From: JAGNDO01 sp963704975
GTDB taxonomy: Bacteria; Chloroflexota; Anaerolineae; Caldilineales; Caldilineaceae
Direction of reading: 5' to 3'
DNA length: 64,000 bases
Assembly: GCA_963704975.1 (NCBI GenBank)
Contig: CAVPIK010000037.1
Location: 1 to 64,000, forward strand
Below, one piece after another: positions 39,289 through 48,303 of the stretch. Each line of letters starts with the position of its first letter. The stretch's first letter is position 1. A model generated the notes under the pieces. The model searched no databases. It was given only the letters and a program-made list of their open reading frames with translations, and was not told where the DNA came from. The translations under genes were made by a program, and so were the position numbers.

Positions 39289-40550
39289 ATGGCAAACGCA
39301 ATGGCAATGATCATGGCCGGGGGCTCCAGCCCCAGCATGAGCATTTTGACAGAAATCCGGTCGGAGCCGGCGGTGCATTTCGGCGGCAAGTTTCGGATTA
39401 TCGACTTTTCCCTGAGCAACTGCGTCAACAGCGACATCTATAATGTGGCCGTGTTGACCCAATACAAGCCCCGCAGCCTCAACGATCACATCGGCATCGG
39501 CAAGCCCTGGGATCTGGACCGGGCCACCGGGGGCGTGCGTCTGTTGCAGCCCTACACCGGCGGCGCCTATGGCGGCTGGCAACAGGGCACCGCGGACGCC
39601 GTGCGCCGCAACCTGGACTTTGTGGAGATGCAGAACGAGGAGCATGTGCTGATCTTGGCCGGGGACCACATCTACCTCATGGACTATCGGCCCATGATCC
39701 GCCAGCACATCCAGAACAAGGCCGAGGTCACCCTGGCCGTGCGCCGGGTCAACCCCCACGAGGCCCACCGCTTCGGCATTGTCAACATCGGGGCGGATGA
39801 CCGCTTGCAGAGCTTTGAAGAGAAGCCCAAGCGCACCCGGGGCACCCTGGCCAGCATGGGCGTCTATATCTTCCGCAAGGATGTGCTGCTGGAGATGCTC
39901 CAAGGCACCGAGCATCAGGATTTTGGCCGAGACGTGGTGCCCGGCCATGTTGGCGGACAAACGCTCCCTCTACACCTACACCTTCCCCGGCTATTGGGCC
40001 GACGTGGGCACGGTCCAGGCCTATTGGGAAGCCAACATGAGCCTGCTTTCCGAAGACCCGGCCCTCAACCTCTACGATCCCAACTGGATCGTCCACACCA
40101 AGTCCGAAGAGCGGGCCCCGGTCAAGATCGGTCCCAACGCCGGTGTGGACGGCAACCTGATCTCCAACGGCTGCCGGGTGGATGGCACGGTGGTGCGCAG
40201 CGTCCTCTCCCCCGGTGTGCGGGTGGCCGAGGGGGCCGTGGTGCGAGACAGTGTGATCCTGAACGATGTGGAAATTGGGGCGGGGGCCATCATCGACCGC
40301 TGCATCATCGACAACGGTGTGATCATCGGGGCCGGGGCCAAGATTGGGCATGGGGACGACAACCGGCCCAACACGGATCTCTCCGACAAGCTCAACACGG
40401 GCATCACCCTGGTGGGCAAGAACAGCGTGGTCCCCGAGGGCATGGAGCTTGGGCCGCAATGTGGTCGTCCACCCAGAGAGCAGGGAGACTGCCTTCGGCA
40501 AGCGCAAGAAGATCAAAAGCGGCACCAGCGTAGGGGCAGATCTGCGCTGA
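39289..40550 (+). CDS. glgD: GlgD-like noncatalytic ADP-glucose pyrophosphorylase subunit
   Basis: Paralogue of GlgC of similar length, readable from MANAMAMIMAGGSSPSMSIL through HFGGKFRIIDFSLSNC, LNDHIGIGKPWDLD, ILAGDHIYLMDY, FPGYWADVGTVQAYW to a C-terminal beta-helix. The catalytic GGxGxRL motif is replaced by GGSSPSM and the KPA lysine motif by RSEPAV, so the active-site Arg and Lys are lost. This parallels the regulatory GlgD subunit of Firmicutes. Frame changes near 39945 and 40452; the true end is KSGTSVGADLR at 40550. Same operon as glgC. Confidence 0.85.
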
Positions 40551-40564
40551 GGCAGAAGAACCAA

Positions 40565-40670
40565 AAAATAGGCCGCGGATTTGACGGATCGAACGGATTA
40601 AAACGGATCTTTTTTTGAAAAGAAAAATCCGTTTTAATCCGTAAAATCCGTGTCATCCGTGGCCTATTTT
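40565..40670. repeat. inverted repeat of ATCCGTnnn words
   Basis: 40565-40611 faces 40624-40670; 39 of 47 positions pair, and the mismatches fall mainly in the 3 nt spacers between ACGGAT words, so the words are conserved and the spacers drift. Related arms occur at 8669-8695, 44601-44790 and 54642-54746. Confidence 0.92.
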
Positions 40671-40695
40671 CTTTTTTCAACCAAAGGAGATTGTC

Positions 40696-41370
40696 ATGAA
40701 ATACACGATTTCGGGTGAGATTGCGCAGAAGGCTCGGCTGGACATGCAGCCGGGGGAGTTTGCCTGGGCCAGCAAGGGCGGGCTGATGGCCTATTCTCAG
40801 GGGATGCAGTGGATGTTGAAGGTGCCCGGCGGTCTGGGCGGCGCGGCCCGGCGCATGTTGTCCGGCGAAGGGGTGGCCCTGACCTATCTGAGCACGGAGG
40901 AGGCGGGCCAATATGTGTTGCTGGCGGCCAACCAACCCGGCCACATCACCGAGTGGGATCTGGAGACCGATGGGGATGTGTTGACCACCCGGGGTTCCTT
41001 CCTGGCGGCCTGGGGCGCGGATGTGGACATCACCGTGACCATCGCCCGGCGGGCGGGGGCGGCCTTCTTTGGCGGGGCGGGGCTGTTTCTGCAGCAGCTC
41101 TCCGGCCAGGGCAAGGTGTTGATCCACGGCAGCGGGGACTTTGACGAGATCCGCCTGGCCGAGGGGCAGCAGATTTTGGTCAGCACGGGCAATTTGGCCG
41201 CCTTCAGCGCCGACGTGGATTACGATATCCAAGGCGTGGGCGGCTGCCGCAAGGCCCTCTTCAGCGGCGAAGGGCTCTTCATGACCCGGCTCACCGGGCC
41301 AGGGCGGGTGCTGTTGCAATCGCTGAAGCGCACGGTGGCGAAGACGAGCCAGAGCAGCGCGGGTGGGTAA
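40696..41370 (+). CDS. AIM24 / TIGR00266 family protein
   Basis: 224 residues, intact, beta-rich. It has the TIGR00266 features MQPGEFAWASKGGLMAYS, a Gly-rich segment (VPGGLGGAARRMLSGEG), FGGAGLFLQQLSGQGKVLIHG and VGGCRKALFSGEGLFMTRL, ending PGRVLLQSLKR. The family (Pfam AIM24) is widespread and its bacterial role is unknown; the yeast relative is mitochondrial. ATG at 40696 with AAAGGAG. Flanked on both sides by palindromic repeats. Confidence 0.9.
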   Translation: MKYTISGEIAQKARLDMQPGEFAWASKGGLMAYSQGMQWMLKVPGGLGGAARRMLSGEGVALTYLSTEEAGQYVLLAANQPGHITEWDLETDGDVLTTRGSFLAAWGADVDITVTIARRAGAAFFGGAGLFLQQLSGQGKVLIHGSGDFDEIRLAEGQQILVSTGNLAAFSADVDYDIQGVGGCRKALFSGEGLFMTRLTGPGRVLLQSLKRTVAKTSQSSAGG

Positions 41371-41381
41371 AAAAGAAGGAC

Positions 41382-41444
41382 GTGAGGGGAAAGGACTGAG
41401 GACTGAGTGACGCGTCACTCAGTCCTCACGTCCTTTCCCCTCAC
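41382..41444. repeat. palindrome of AGGACTGA words
   Basis: Centre 41399-41426 is a perfect 28 bp palindrome (AGGACTGAGTGACG and complement, no loop), extended by GTGAGGGGAAAGGAC on the left and GTCCTTTCCCCTCAC on the right. Lies between the convergent AIM24 and CapA genes, 5 bp from the CapA stop. Confidence 0.92.
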
Positions 41445-41448
41445 TCCT

Positions 41449-43163
41449 TTAGTTCCTCTCCGGCGCGGCGTCAAAGATGGTTTTCAACAAATCCGCCCGC
41501 TCTTCCGGCGTGGCCCAGCGGGGTTGGGCGAAGTCTTCGAGGATGCCGGTGAGGATTTCTGTGCTGATGATGCGCCCGTCGTAGATGGTGTGGCGGGCGT
41601 AGAGTTCTGTGCGGGTGGGCCATTGTTGCATTTGGTCGAAGAAGAGATTGCCCAGGCCATAGACGATGATACCGGCCCCGCCCTCGTCCTGTGCGCCATA
41701 GGGCTCCATGGCCTGGGGGACGTGGCTCTGCACCCCGGTCATGATCTGCGCCCCGGCGTCCCGGATCTCCCGGAATTCGTAGACTTGCTGATAGGTGGGA
41801 TAGGGGTTGTAGGTCTCGAAGTATTGGATCTCCACGGAGACCACATCCACCTCGTCCCGCAGCTGGGTGATCATGTCCAGCACCCGCTGCTTGTGATCGT
41901 AGTAATAGCAGGTGCCGGGCAGGCTGTCCGTGGCCCAAGAGGCGGGCGGATCCCAGGCCAGGACGGCGATGAAGGCGAAGGTGTTGCCGTGGTCCTCCCA
42001 GAGCAGGGGGGCGCAGGCTTCGTCCAGATTCATGCCGCTGCCGTAGATGGGAATGTCCCGATCCCGATAGAAGGTGATGGACTCCACCGCGCCGTCCCGG
42101 CCAAAGTCGTTGACATGGTTGCCGCTCAGCCCCACAATGTCCGTGCCGATGGCTTCCAGGGCGGCCAAATAGGGATAGTCGCTGCACAGTTGCAACTGGT
42201 TGGCATAGTTGCGCACCTCGCAGCCGTCGATAAAGGGCACTTCGTTGCTGACATGGGTGATGTCCGCCGCGGCCAATGTGTCGGAGATGACCAGGGCCGG
42301 ATAGTCGTAGCCCTTCTCCTCCATCACCGCCGCGGTGCCCCGGGACATGGCGGTGACCCCGGTCATGATCAGGCTGGTGAGCCGGGACGGCGTCCCGGTT
42401 GGTGGCGGGCTGGATGGCCCCGGCCAGCAGCATCGGCCACAGCCTTGGCGGCCTCGCTCTCGCCGGTGACGCTGACGGCCACGGCCAGGGGATAGGTGGC
42501 CGGGTCCAGCCGGTTGTCCAGGAGGTTGACCCCGTCGATATGCAGGACTTTGAGGCTGGGGTCCAGCTCTTGGAAGGGCAGGATGGCCCAGGCGCCGGGC
42601 GTGGCGGCCAAATCCATGGGCAGGGTCATGGCCTGTGTGGGGGAGAGGGCCGTCTCGCCCAAGATGGCGGAGAGGTCCACACCGGCGTAGTCGCTGATGA
42701 TGAGGGGGTCTGGGCTTTCGCCTTGCCACCGATCCATCACCTCGGCCAGGGGCGCGCCATCCATCACCGTGGCGAAGGGGACAGCCAGGGCGTAGAATCG
42801 TTCGGCCACCACTTCCCCGGCCAGGGAAAGTGGGCCAAAGGTCAGGAGTACCTGAACCGCCTCGCTTTCTTCCTCAACCAAAACCAGGGGATGCTGCTGA
42901 CCATTCAGTTCGATCTGGGGCTGGGCCTGCAACCGATCCGTGAGTGGTTTGACATAAATTTCTGGCAAGGCCGGGTCCAGCCCCACGGTGATGGGAGCCG
43001 GGGTGGGCGTGGGGGTGAGGGTGGGCACGGGGGAGGCCGTGGGCGGCGGCGTGACGGTGGGCGTGGGCGTCCCGGCGACAAAGACGGGCTGGGCGTTTGC
43101 ACAGCCGAACAACAGAAAAAGGGTGGTGAGCAAAAGCGAGAGGACGAATAGTTTACGTGTCAT
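41449..43163 (-). CDS. CapA-type lipoprotein (poly-gamma-glutamate/capsule family), frame changes
   Basis: About 570 residues. Lipobox LLLTTLFLLFGC gives a lipidated Cys near residue 21, followed by a Thr/Pro-rich linker, a domain of about 230 residues that looks like a phosphate-binding-protein fold (TFGPLSLAGEVVAERFYALAV), then a CapA (calcineurin-like metallophosphatase) domain with HVSNEVPFID, VGLSGNHVNDFGRDG, VEIQYFETYNPYPT and MTGVQSHVPQAMEPY. Two frame changes near 42390-42425. CapA domains sit in polymer export and capsule anchoring; the substrate here is unknown. Confidence 0.86.
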
Positions 43164-43202
43164 GAGGTTTGTGGGTAGAATAGATTAGATGGTTCGGCTT
43201 CT

Positions 43203-43225
43203 TCCCGACCGTTGTCGGGCGTTTT
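43203..43225 (+). terminator. hairpin with T-run between capA and fluC
   Basis: CCCGAC (43203-43208) pairs with GTCGGG (43213-43218), loop CGTT, followed by CGTTTTT. It lies in the divergent gap, so it could be an attenuator of the fluC transcript or simply a remnant terminator. No fluoride-riboswitch pattern is seen here. Confidence 0.55.
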
Positions 43226-43277
43226 TAGTATAGGGATGGTTGGCGCATTGTCAATTTTGCGGGGAGTTTGAAAGATT

Positions 43278-43655
43278 TTGAATCGTTTCGTTGTGATCGG
43301 CTTGGGGGCGGCGTTGGGGGCCAATGCCCGCTATTTTGTCGGCCAGTGGGCCGGGGGACGCTTCGGCCCCGGCTTTCCCTACGGCACATTTCTGGTCAAT
43401 GTCACCGGCAGCTTGATCCTGGGCTTCGTGGTCACCTTGGCCTTGGGCCGCTTCACCATTTCGCCCGAAGCGCGTCTCTTTTTGGCCGTGGGCTTTCTCG
43501 GCTCCTACACGACTTTTTCGTCCTACGCCGTGGAGAGTCTGGACTTGATTCAGCGGGGCAACCTGTGGGCCGGGCTGCTCAACATGGCCGGCAACAACTT
43601 GATCGCCCTGGCCTGCGCCCTGTTGGGTGTCTATTTGGCGAAGGTGGTTGGGTGA
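43278..43655 (+). CDS. crcB: fluoride efflux channel FluC (CrcB)
   Basis: 125-residue membrane protein with four hydrophobic segments. Signature parts: GAALGANARYFVG, GTFLVNVTGSLILGF and GFLGSYTTFSSYAVE, with the central TTFSS that binds Na+ and F-. Functions as a dual-topology dimer exporting fluoride. TTG start at 43278; no good upstream ATG. Single copy, which fits homodimers. Confidence 0.94.
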   Translation: MNRFVVIGLGAALGANARYFVGQWAGGRFGPGFPYGTFLVNVTGSLILGFVVTLALGRFTISPEARLFLAVGFLGSYTTFSSYAVESLDLIQRGNLWAGLLNMAGNNLIALACALLGVYLAKVVG

Positions 43656-43797
43656 TTTGTTGATTTGTTGATTTTTAGCGTGGGGGCACGTGAATTCACC
43701 TAATCGCTCAATCGCCCAATTGCCTAATCACCCAATCGCCCATCCCGCCACCAAACAAATCAACCAATCAATAAATCAACCCACCAACAAAGAACCC
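43656..43797. repeat. repeat block of TTGATTTG and CCCAATCG words
   Basis: A left arm of three TTGATTTG units directly after the fluC stop pairs with AAATCAACCAATCAATAAAT near 43758-43787. Between them stands a run of 8 bp CCTAATCG / CTCAATCG / CCCAATTG units (43699-43742). Two word families are nested in one element. It ends just before the trmB start. Confidence 0.85.
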
Positions 43798-43800
43798 ACC

Positions 43801-44604
43801 ATGCCAAACCCAACACCGACACCCCCTCTCGACTACCACGCCACCTCCTTTTCCCAAGGGCGGATGGACTTTGCCTGGGAGGAATTGACCCCGGAAGAGC
43901 GGGCCCAGGCCTATGCCGATTGGGCCGCGGGCAAGGGCTTGCTCGGCGGACATCCCCGGCTGCGACCCGGCTCGGAGTTGTTGCCGCCCTGGGGGATCGA
44001 CCGCCCCTTCTTCCGGGGGCTGACCTTGGACGATGAGCGGGGCTGGAACGGCCAGCGCTGGCGGGCCGACCTGGCTGCGGATCGGCCCATGGAGATCGAA
44101 GTGGGCTTTGGTCGGGGGGATTTCATCTTGGACCGGGCCAACCGTCACCCGGAAACGCTCTTTCTGGCCTACGAGGTCAAGACCAAGGCCGTGCGTCTGG
44201 CCTTGGACCGGGCCGAACGGATGAAGTTGGCGAATCTCTGGTTCAGCGACGACGACACCCGCTTCAGCCTGCCCTTGGTGATCCCCGACGGCCGGGCGGA
44301 GGTGGTGCATGTGCTCTTCCCCGACCCGTGGTGGAAGGCCCAGCACCACATCAAGCGCATCTTCACGCCGCCCTTTGTGGATCTGCTGGCCGCCAAGCTG
44401 CGGCCCGGCGGACTGCTCCACTTCAAGAGCGATGTGCAGGAATACGGCGAACTGGTGCGCTATCTGGTGGCCCAGAACCCCGCCTTCACCGACCACGACC
44501 CGGCCCTGGCCGAACGCATCGGCCCCTACGTCCCCACCCACCGGGAAGCCTGGTGCGGGCGCAAGGGATTGCCTTTCTGGAGCTACTTTTTTGAGCGGAA
44601 ATAA
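43801..44604 (+). CDS. trmB: tRNA (guanine-N7-)-methyltransferase TrmB
   Basis: Forms m7G46 in tRNA. SAM motif PMEIEVGFGRGDFILDRA, the YEVKTKAVRLALDRA helix, NLWFSDDD, and the conserved VHVLFPDPWWKAQHHIKRIF, followed by LRPGGLLHFKSDVQEY. About 267 residues with an N-terminal extension of about 90 residues rich in Pro/Glu, longer than usual. ATG at 43801; the frame upstream is repeat sequence. Confidence 0.94.
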   Translation: MPNPTPTPPLDYHATSFSQGRMDFAWEELTPEERAQAYADWAAGKGLLGGHPRLRPGSELLPPWGIDRPFFRGLTLDDERGWNGQRWRADLAADRPMEIEVGFGRGDFILDRANRHPETLFLAYEVKTKAVRLALDRAERMKLANLWFSDDDTRFSLPLVIPDGRAEVVHVLFPDPWWKAQHHIKRIFTPPFVDLLAAKLRPGGLLHFKSDVQEYGELVRYLVAQNPAFTDHDPALAERIGPYVPTHREAWCGRKGLPFWSYFFERK

Positions 44605-44790
44605 ACACGGATTTACCGGCTCGTTCCCACGCTCTGCGTGGGAATGCAATTGGACGCTCCGGCGTCCCTCGGCGCAGAGCGCCGAAAAGCCGCTCCCACG
44701 CGGAGCGTGGGAGCGAGATCTACACTTTTTGATCGAGAAAATCCGTTTGAATCCGTCAAATCCGTGCAATCCGTGGCCTATTTGTGTGTT
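44601..44790. repeat. composite palindrome: GTTCCCACGC hairpins inside ATCCGTnnn arms
   Basis: Outer ends carry ACGGATTT (left) and three ATCCGT words with GTGGCCTATTT (right). Inside, 44620-44638 pairs with 44699-44717 (17 of 19), and small stems CCCACGC/GCGTGGG, GGCGC/GCGCC and GCTCCCACGC/GCGTGGGAGC are nested. The same CTCGTTCCCACGC stem is at 19570. Confidence 0.87.
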
Positions 44791-44807
44791 TTTTTCAAGG
44801 AGCCATC

Positions 44808-45340
44808 ATGTCATCCAAATCAACATCCATAGGTCAATTTGCCGGGCTGAACGTTTCGATCACGCCTCAGTTTTGGATCGGCTACGCCCTGCTCACCGGG
44901 CTGATCGGTCTGGGGCTGGCGCTTTTTGCCGCCCTGTCCCCTTGGCCGCGCTGGGGGGTGGACTGCTGGGGACGGTGCTCTATTGGCTCTGCGAGATTCT
45001 GCACCACCTGGGCCATGCCCTCGCCGCCAAGCGCACGGGATACCCCATGACCGGCGTGCGGCTGGGCGTTTTGTTGATCCTTTGGCACCTCCCTCTATCC
45101 CAGGGACGAGGGAGAACTGCCAGCGGCGGTCCACATGCGCCGGGCCGCGGGGGGACCGATTTTCAGCATCACCCTTGGGGCTGGTTGACATTGCCTTGGG
45201 GTTGCTGATCGGCAACACCTTGGGCGCATGGGTGATTGGGGGTCGGGCTGCTCAACGTCTTTTGGTTTGGACTGGGTGCCCTGGTGCCCCTGGGCTTCAC
45301 CGACGGCAGCACCCTGCTCTATTGGAGAAAACGATTGTGA
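44808..45340 (+). CDS. M50-like membrane protein, degenerate active site, frame changes
   Basis: About 175 residues pieced from three frames: IGQFAGLNVSITPQFWIGY, then LHHLGHALAAKRTGYPMTG, then VHMRRAAGGPIFSITLGLV and LLNVFWFGLGALVPLGFTDG. The layout (LHHLGH helix, second membrane helix, late FTDG) resembles site-2 protease (M50) membrane proteins. The usual HExxH is HHLGH here, so the catalytic Glu is absent, and activity is doubtful. Frame changes near 44940, 45090 and 45240. Overlaps arfB by 4 bp (GTGA). Confidence 0.6.
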
Positions 45341-45756
45341 CCGAGCTACACATTACGAACCGACTGTCCATCCCCATGGGCGAAATCGAGATGGACGCCG
45401 TGCGCTCTCAGGGCGCGGGCGGGCAGAATGTCAACAAGGTGGCCTCGGCCATCCAACTGCGCTACGACATCACCGCGTCCTCTTTGCCCGACGAGATCAA
45501 GGAGCGATTGCTGGCCATCAGCGATCAGCGCATCACCCAGGATGGGGTGGTGGTGATCAAGGCCCAAAGTAGCCGCAGCCAAGAGAAAAACAAGGGCGAG
45601 GCCCTGAGCCGTCTGCAACAGTTGGTGCGCACGGTCACCGTCATCCCCAAGCGCCGCCGACCCACCCGGCCCAGCCGCTCGGCCAAACGCAAACGAATTG
45701 AAAAGAAGAAGCAACGCGGCGCCATCAAAAAGCTGCGGGGGAGTGTGGACGAATGA
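45337..45756 (+). CDS. arfB: alternative ribosome-rescue factor ArfB (YaeJ-like peptidyl-tRNA hydrolase)
   Basis: 139 residues with a class I release-factor GGQ domain: RSQGAGGQNVNKVASAIQLRYD, then IKAQSSRSQEKNKGEAL, and a basic C-terminal tail (RRRPTRPSRSAKRKRIEKKK) that in ArfB enters the mRNA channel of stalled ribosomes. It lacks the codon-recognition domain of RF1/RF2. GTG start overlaps the preceding stop. Complementary to the tmRNA partner SmpB encoded at 54 kb. Confidence 0.92.
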   Translation: MTELHITNRLSIPMGEIEMDAVRSQGAGGQNVNKVASAIQLRYDITASSLPDEIKERLLAISDQRITQDGVVVIKAQSSRSQEKNKGEALSRLQQLVRTVTVIPKRRRPTRPSRSAKRKRIEKKKQRGAIKKLRGSVDE

Positions 45757-45857
45757 CTTGCACCCCGCAATCTAGGCATGATCGAGCACTTTGGCTTCGC
45801 CAATCACCGTTCCATCCCCATATCAGCGACCCGACAGACGAACAATCAGGAGCAATC

Positions 45858-46676
45858 ATGACTTCTTCTCCAAGCCCGTCCGTGTTCGACCCCTTCGATC
45901 TGCTTGACCAAATCAACACCCACCGCTCCATCCGCCAATATCGGCCCGATGCTGTGCCGGAAGATCTACTCACCGAAATCCTGACTGCCGGGGTGCGGGC
46001 CTCGTCCTCTGGCAACATGCAGACCTATTCCATCATCGTGACCAAGGATCGAGGCCTGCGGGAGCAGCTCTATGTGCCCCACATGGAGCAGAATATGGTG
46101 CTGGACGCGCCCGTGCTGGTCACCTTCTGCGCCGACTTTGGCCGCATGCGCCATTGGCTGCGGCTGAACGACGCCCCGGACACCAACTTCAACAACATCT
46201 TCAGCTTTATGGTGGCGGCCATCGACGCCATCCTGGTTTCGCAAAACGTGGCCCTGGCCGCGGAGGCCAGGGGGCTGGGCATCTGCTACATGGGCAGCAC
46301 CCTGGCCAACTGCGACGAGATCGGGCGCATTCTCAAGCTGCCGGAGAACGTCGTCCCCGTGGCCGGTTTCTCCCTGGGCTGGCCCGACGAAGACCCGGCC
46401 CCCAGGGATCGCCTGCCCTTGGACGGGTTGGTGCATCAAGAAACGTACCAGGCATACAGCGACGAGCGCATTCGGGAGGTCTTCGCCGAGCGGGATGTGA
46501 AAGGATGGGATCGGTACATGGCTAATCCCCGGCTGCGTCAAATGGTGGAAGCCGCGGGCGTGACCAATCTGGCCCAGATCTACGCCGTGGTCAAATACAC
46601 CCGGGATTCCCACCTGGGCTACGCCAAGACTTTTATGGACTATCTGGCCGCTCAAGGCTTCATGGAGCAAGAATGA
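45858..46676 (+). CDS. nitroreductase family FMN-dependent oxidoreductase
   Basis: 272 residues, intact. FMN-binding motifs HRSIRQYRPD near residue 20, VRASSSGNMQTYS, and the later GLGICYMGSTLANCDEI loop with VVPVAGFSLGWPDEDP. The C-terminal region is longer than the basic NfsB type. Predicted NAD(P)H-dependent reductase of nitro or quinone-like substrates. Overlaps the following kinase gene by 4 bp (ATGA). Confidence 0.9.
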   Translation: MTSSPSPSVFDPFDLLDQINTHRSIRQYRPDAVPEDLLTEILTAGVRASSSGNMQTYSIIVTKDRGLREQLYVPHMEQNMVLDAPVLVTFCADFGRMRHWLRLNDAPDTNFNNIFSFMVAAIDAILVSQNVALAAEARGLGICYMGSTLANCDEIGRILKLPENVVPVAGFSLGWPDEDPAPRDRLPLDGLVHQETYQAYSDERIREVFAERDVKGWDRYMANPRLRQMVEAAGVTNLAQIYAVVKYTRDSHLGYAKTFMDYLAAQGFMEQE

Positions 46677-47356
46677 CCCTAATCACCGTGGTAGGCAATT
46701 CGGGCATTGGCAAGACAACCTTGGTGGCCGCGTTGGCCGCAACCGGCATCTTTGCCCTGGGGCTGGAACAGCATGACGAACGGCCCTTCCAGACCCGCTT
46801 TGCCCATTCTTTGGCGGACGGCTCGCCCCGGTTGGCCCTGGCCAATCAGGTGGACTATCTGCTCTTGCGGGCGGAACAGGAGCGGGCGTTGCGGGGCGAG
46901 TCCCGACCCGGCTTGATGGACGGGGGGCTGGATCTGGACTATTTCCTCTTCACCCGCCGCTTTCATCAGATGGGCTATCTGGACGATGCGGAGTTCGCCC
47001 TCTGCACCCGGCTCCACACCTTCCTGCGCGAAAGCCTGGGCTCGCCGGACCTGATCCTTTATCTGTCCGCGCCTCTGGACGTGGTCCGCCGCCGCCGCAC
47101 CCAACGCGGCCGGGTCGTGGAGATCGCCAAGCTGGACGATCTGGCTCCCATGCAGACCTTGCTGGACGAGTGGATCGCCACCGTCACCGCCTGCCCCGTC
47201 CTCACCGTGGATGCCAGCCACGACGACTTCGCCGGCCCGGACAGCATCACCCGGCTGCTGGACCAGATCGCCCACCGCACCACGGAGATGTCGGTCTCGT
47301 CGTCCTTTGCCGAAAAGCCGTCCAAACCGTCAAAGCGACGGACCTTTCCGTTTTAG
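46673..47356 (+). CDS. deoxynucleoside kinase
   Basis: Salvage enzyme that phosphorylates deoxynucleosides. P-loop VVGNSGIGKTTLVAAL at the N-terminus; QVDYLLLRAEQER; DGGLDLDYFLFTRRFHQMGYL (substrate-binding segment); and the lid DVVRRRRTQRGR with three arginines. 227 residues, intact. The C-terminal extension rich in Ser/Lys (AEKPSKPSKRR) is not conserved. Start overlaps the nitroreductase stop. Confidence 0.88.
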   Translation: MTLITVVGNSGIGKTTLVAALAATGIFALGLEQHDERPFQTRFAHSLADGSPRLALANQVDYLLLRAEQERALRGESRPGLMDGGLDLDYFLFTRRFHQMGYLDDAEFALCTRLHTFLRESLGSPDLILYLSAPLDVVRRRRTQRGRVVEIAKLDDLAPMQTLLDEWIATVTACPVLTVDASHDDFAGPDSITRLLDQIAHRTTEMSVSSSFAEKPSKPSKRRTFPF

Positions 47357-47386
47357 TCTGTTTTTGCCCTTTTGAAAGGCCCACCC

Positions 47387-48223
47387 ATGACCACCCTTAC
47401 GGATCTCTCGGATCCTCTTAACCAACTCTTCACTCAATTTGTGCTCTTTTTGCCCAGCCTGGTCTTTGCTTTGGTGCTCTTTGGCCTGACCTTTGTGGTG
47501 GCTTCGTTGCTCTCCCAGGCCGTGCGCCGAACCATGATCAGCCGCCAAGCCGACAAGGAGTTGACCCAACTTTTCGCCACCCTCACCCGCTGGGGGTTGA
47601 TCACCCTGGGCACGATTGTGGCCTTGCAGCAGATCAACTTTAACGTCACCGCCTTTTTGACCAGCCTGGGCATCATCGGCTTCACCATCGGCTTTGCCAT
47701 CCAGGACGTGAGCAAGAATTTCATGGCTGGCATCCTGCTTCTGCTGCAAGAACCCTTCAAGATCGGGGACGCCATCACCGTGGCCGGGTATACGGGCACC
47801 GTGCGCACGGTCAACCTGCGGGCCACCATGTTGCGCACGGTGGAGGGCACGGATGTGATCATCCCCAACGCGGATGTCTATACCAGCGCCATCGTCAACT
47901 TTGGCCCCACCATCCGCCGCCTGGACTTGACCGTGGGTGTGGCCTACGGCAGCGATCTGGATCTGGTGGCCCTCACCGCGGTGCAGGCGATTGTGGACCT
48001 GCCCGGCCTGTTGGCAGATCCGGCCCCCAAGGCGGTTTTTAACAATTTTGGGGATTCCAGCATCGACTTCACCCTTTACTATTGGGTGGATACCAAGCAG
48101 ACCGGCGTGCTGGATGCCAAGGATTTTGGGGTGCGGGCCCTCAAAGTGGCCTTTGAGCAGGTCGGGATCGAGATTCCTTTCCCGGTTCGCACTATGTTGA
48201 ATGTGGGGCCGAAAGTGGGGTAG
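47387..48223 (+). CDS. small-conductance mechanosensitive channel (MscS family)
   Basis: About 278 residues. Three membrane segments: VLFLPSLVFALVLFGLTFVV, a second at LITLGTIVALQQI, and pore helix TAFLTSLGIIGFTIGFAIQDVSKNF, followed by the beta domain (EPFKIGDAITVAGYTGTV) and NADVYTSAIVNFGPTIRRLDLTV. Releases solutes on osmotic down-shock. ATG at 47387. The stop overlaps the start of a TTTTGCC-word repeat arm. Confidence 0.93.
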   Translation: MTTLTDLSDPLNQLFTQFVLFLPSLVFALVLFGLTFVVASLLSQAVRRTMISRQADKELTQLFATLTRWGLITLGTIVALQQINFNVTAFLTSLGIIGFTIGFAIQDVSKNFMAGILLLLQEPFKIGDAITVAGYTGTVRTVNLRATMLRTVEGTDVIIPNADVYTSAIVNFGPTIRRLDLTVGVAYGSDLDLVALTAVQAIVDLPGLLADPAPKAVFNNFGDSSIDFTLYYWVDTKQTGVLDAKDFGVRALKVAFEQVGIEIPFPVRTMLNVGPKVG

Positions 48224-48225
48224 AA

Positions 48226-48263
48226 GGCAAAGTGCAAAAGGCAAAAGGTGAACGTGGTTGACG
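48226..48263 (+). repeat. single arm of the TTTTGCC-word repeat
   Basis: 38 bp identical to 7037-7074. It directly follows the mscS stop codon. Only one arm is present here; no inverted partner is seen within 100 bp. Confidence 0.93.
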
Positions 48264-48303
48264 AAGTTTGTTGGGTTTTTGCAGAGTGAGGGTAGGAGGA
48301 ACG

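Noticed and set aside
43190..43277. Possible fluoride riboswitch before fluC
   Set aside because: Only a simple CCCGAC/GTCGGG hairpin is present; the conserved fluoride-aptamer core could not be found.
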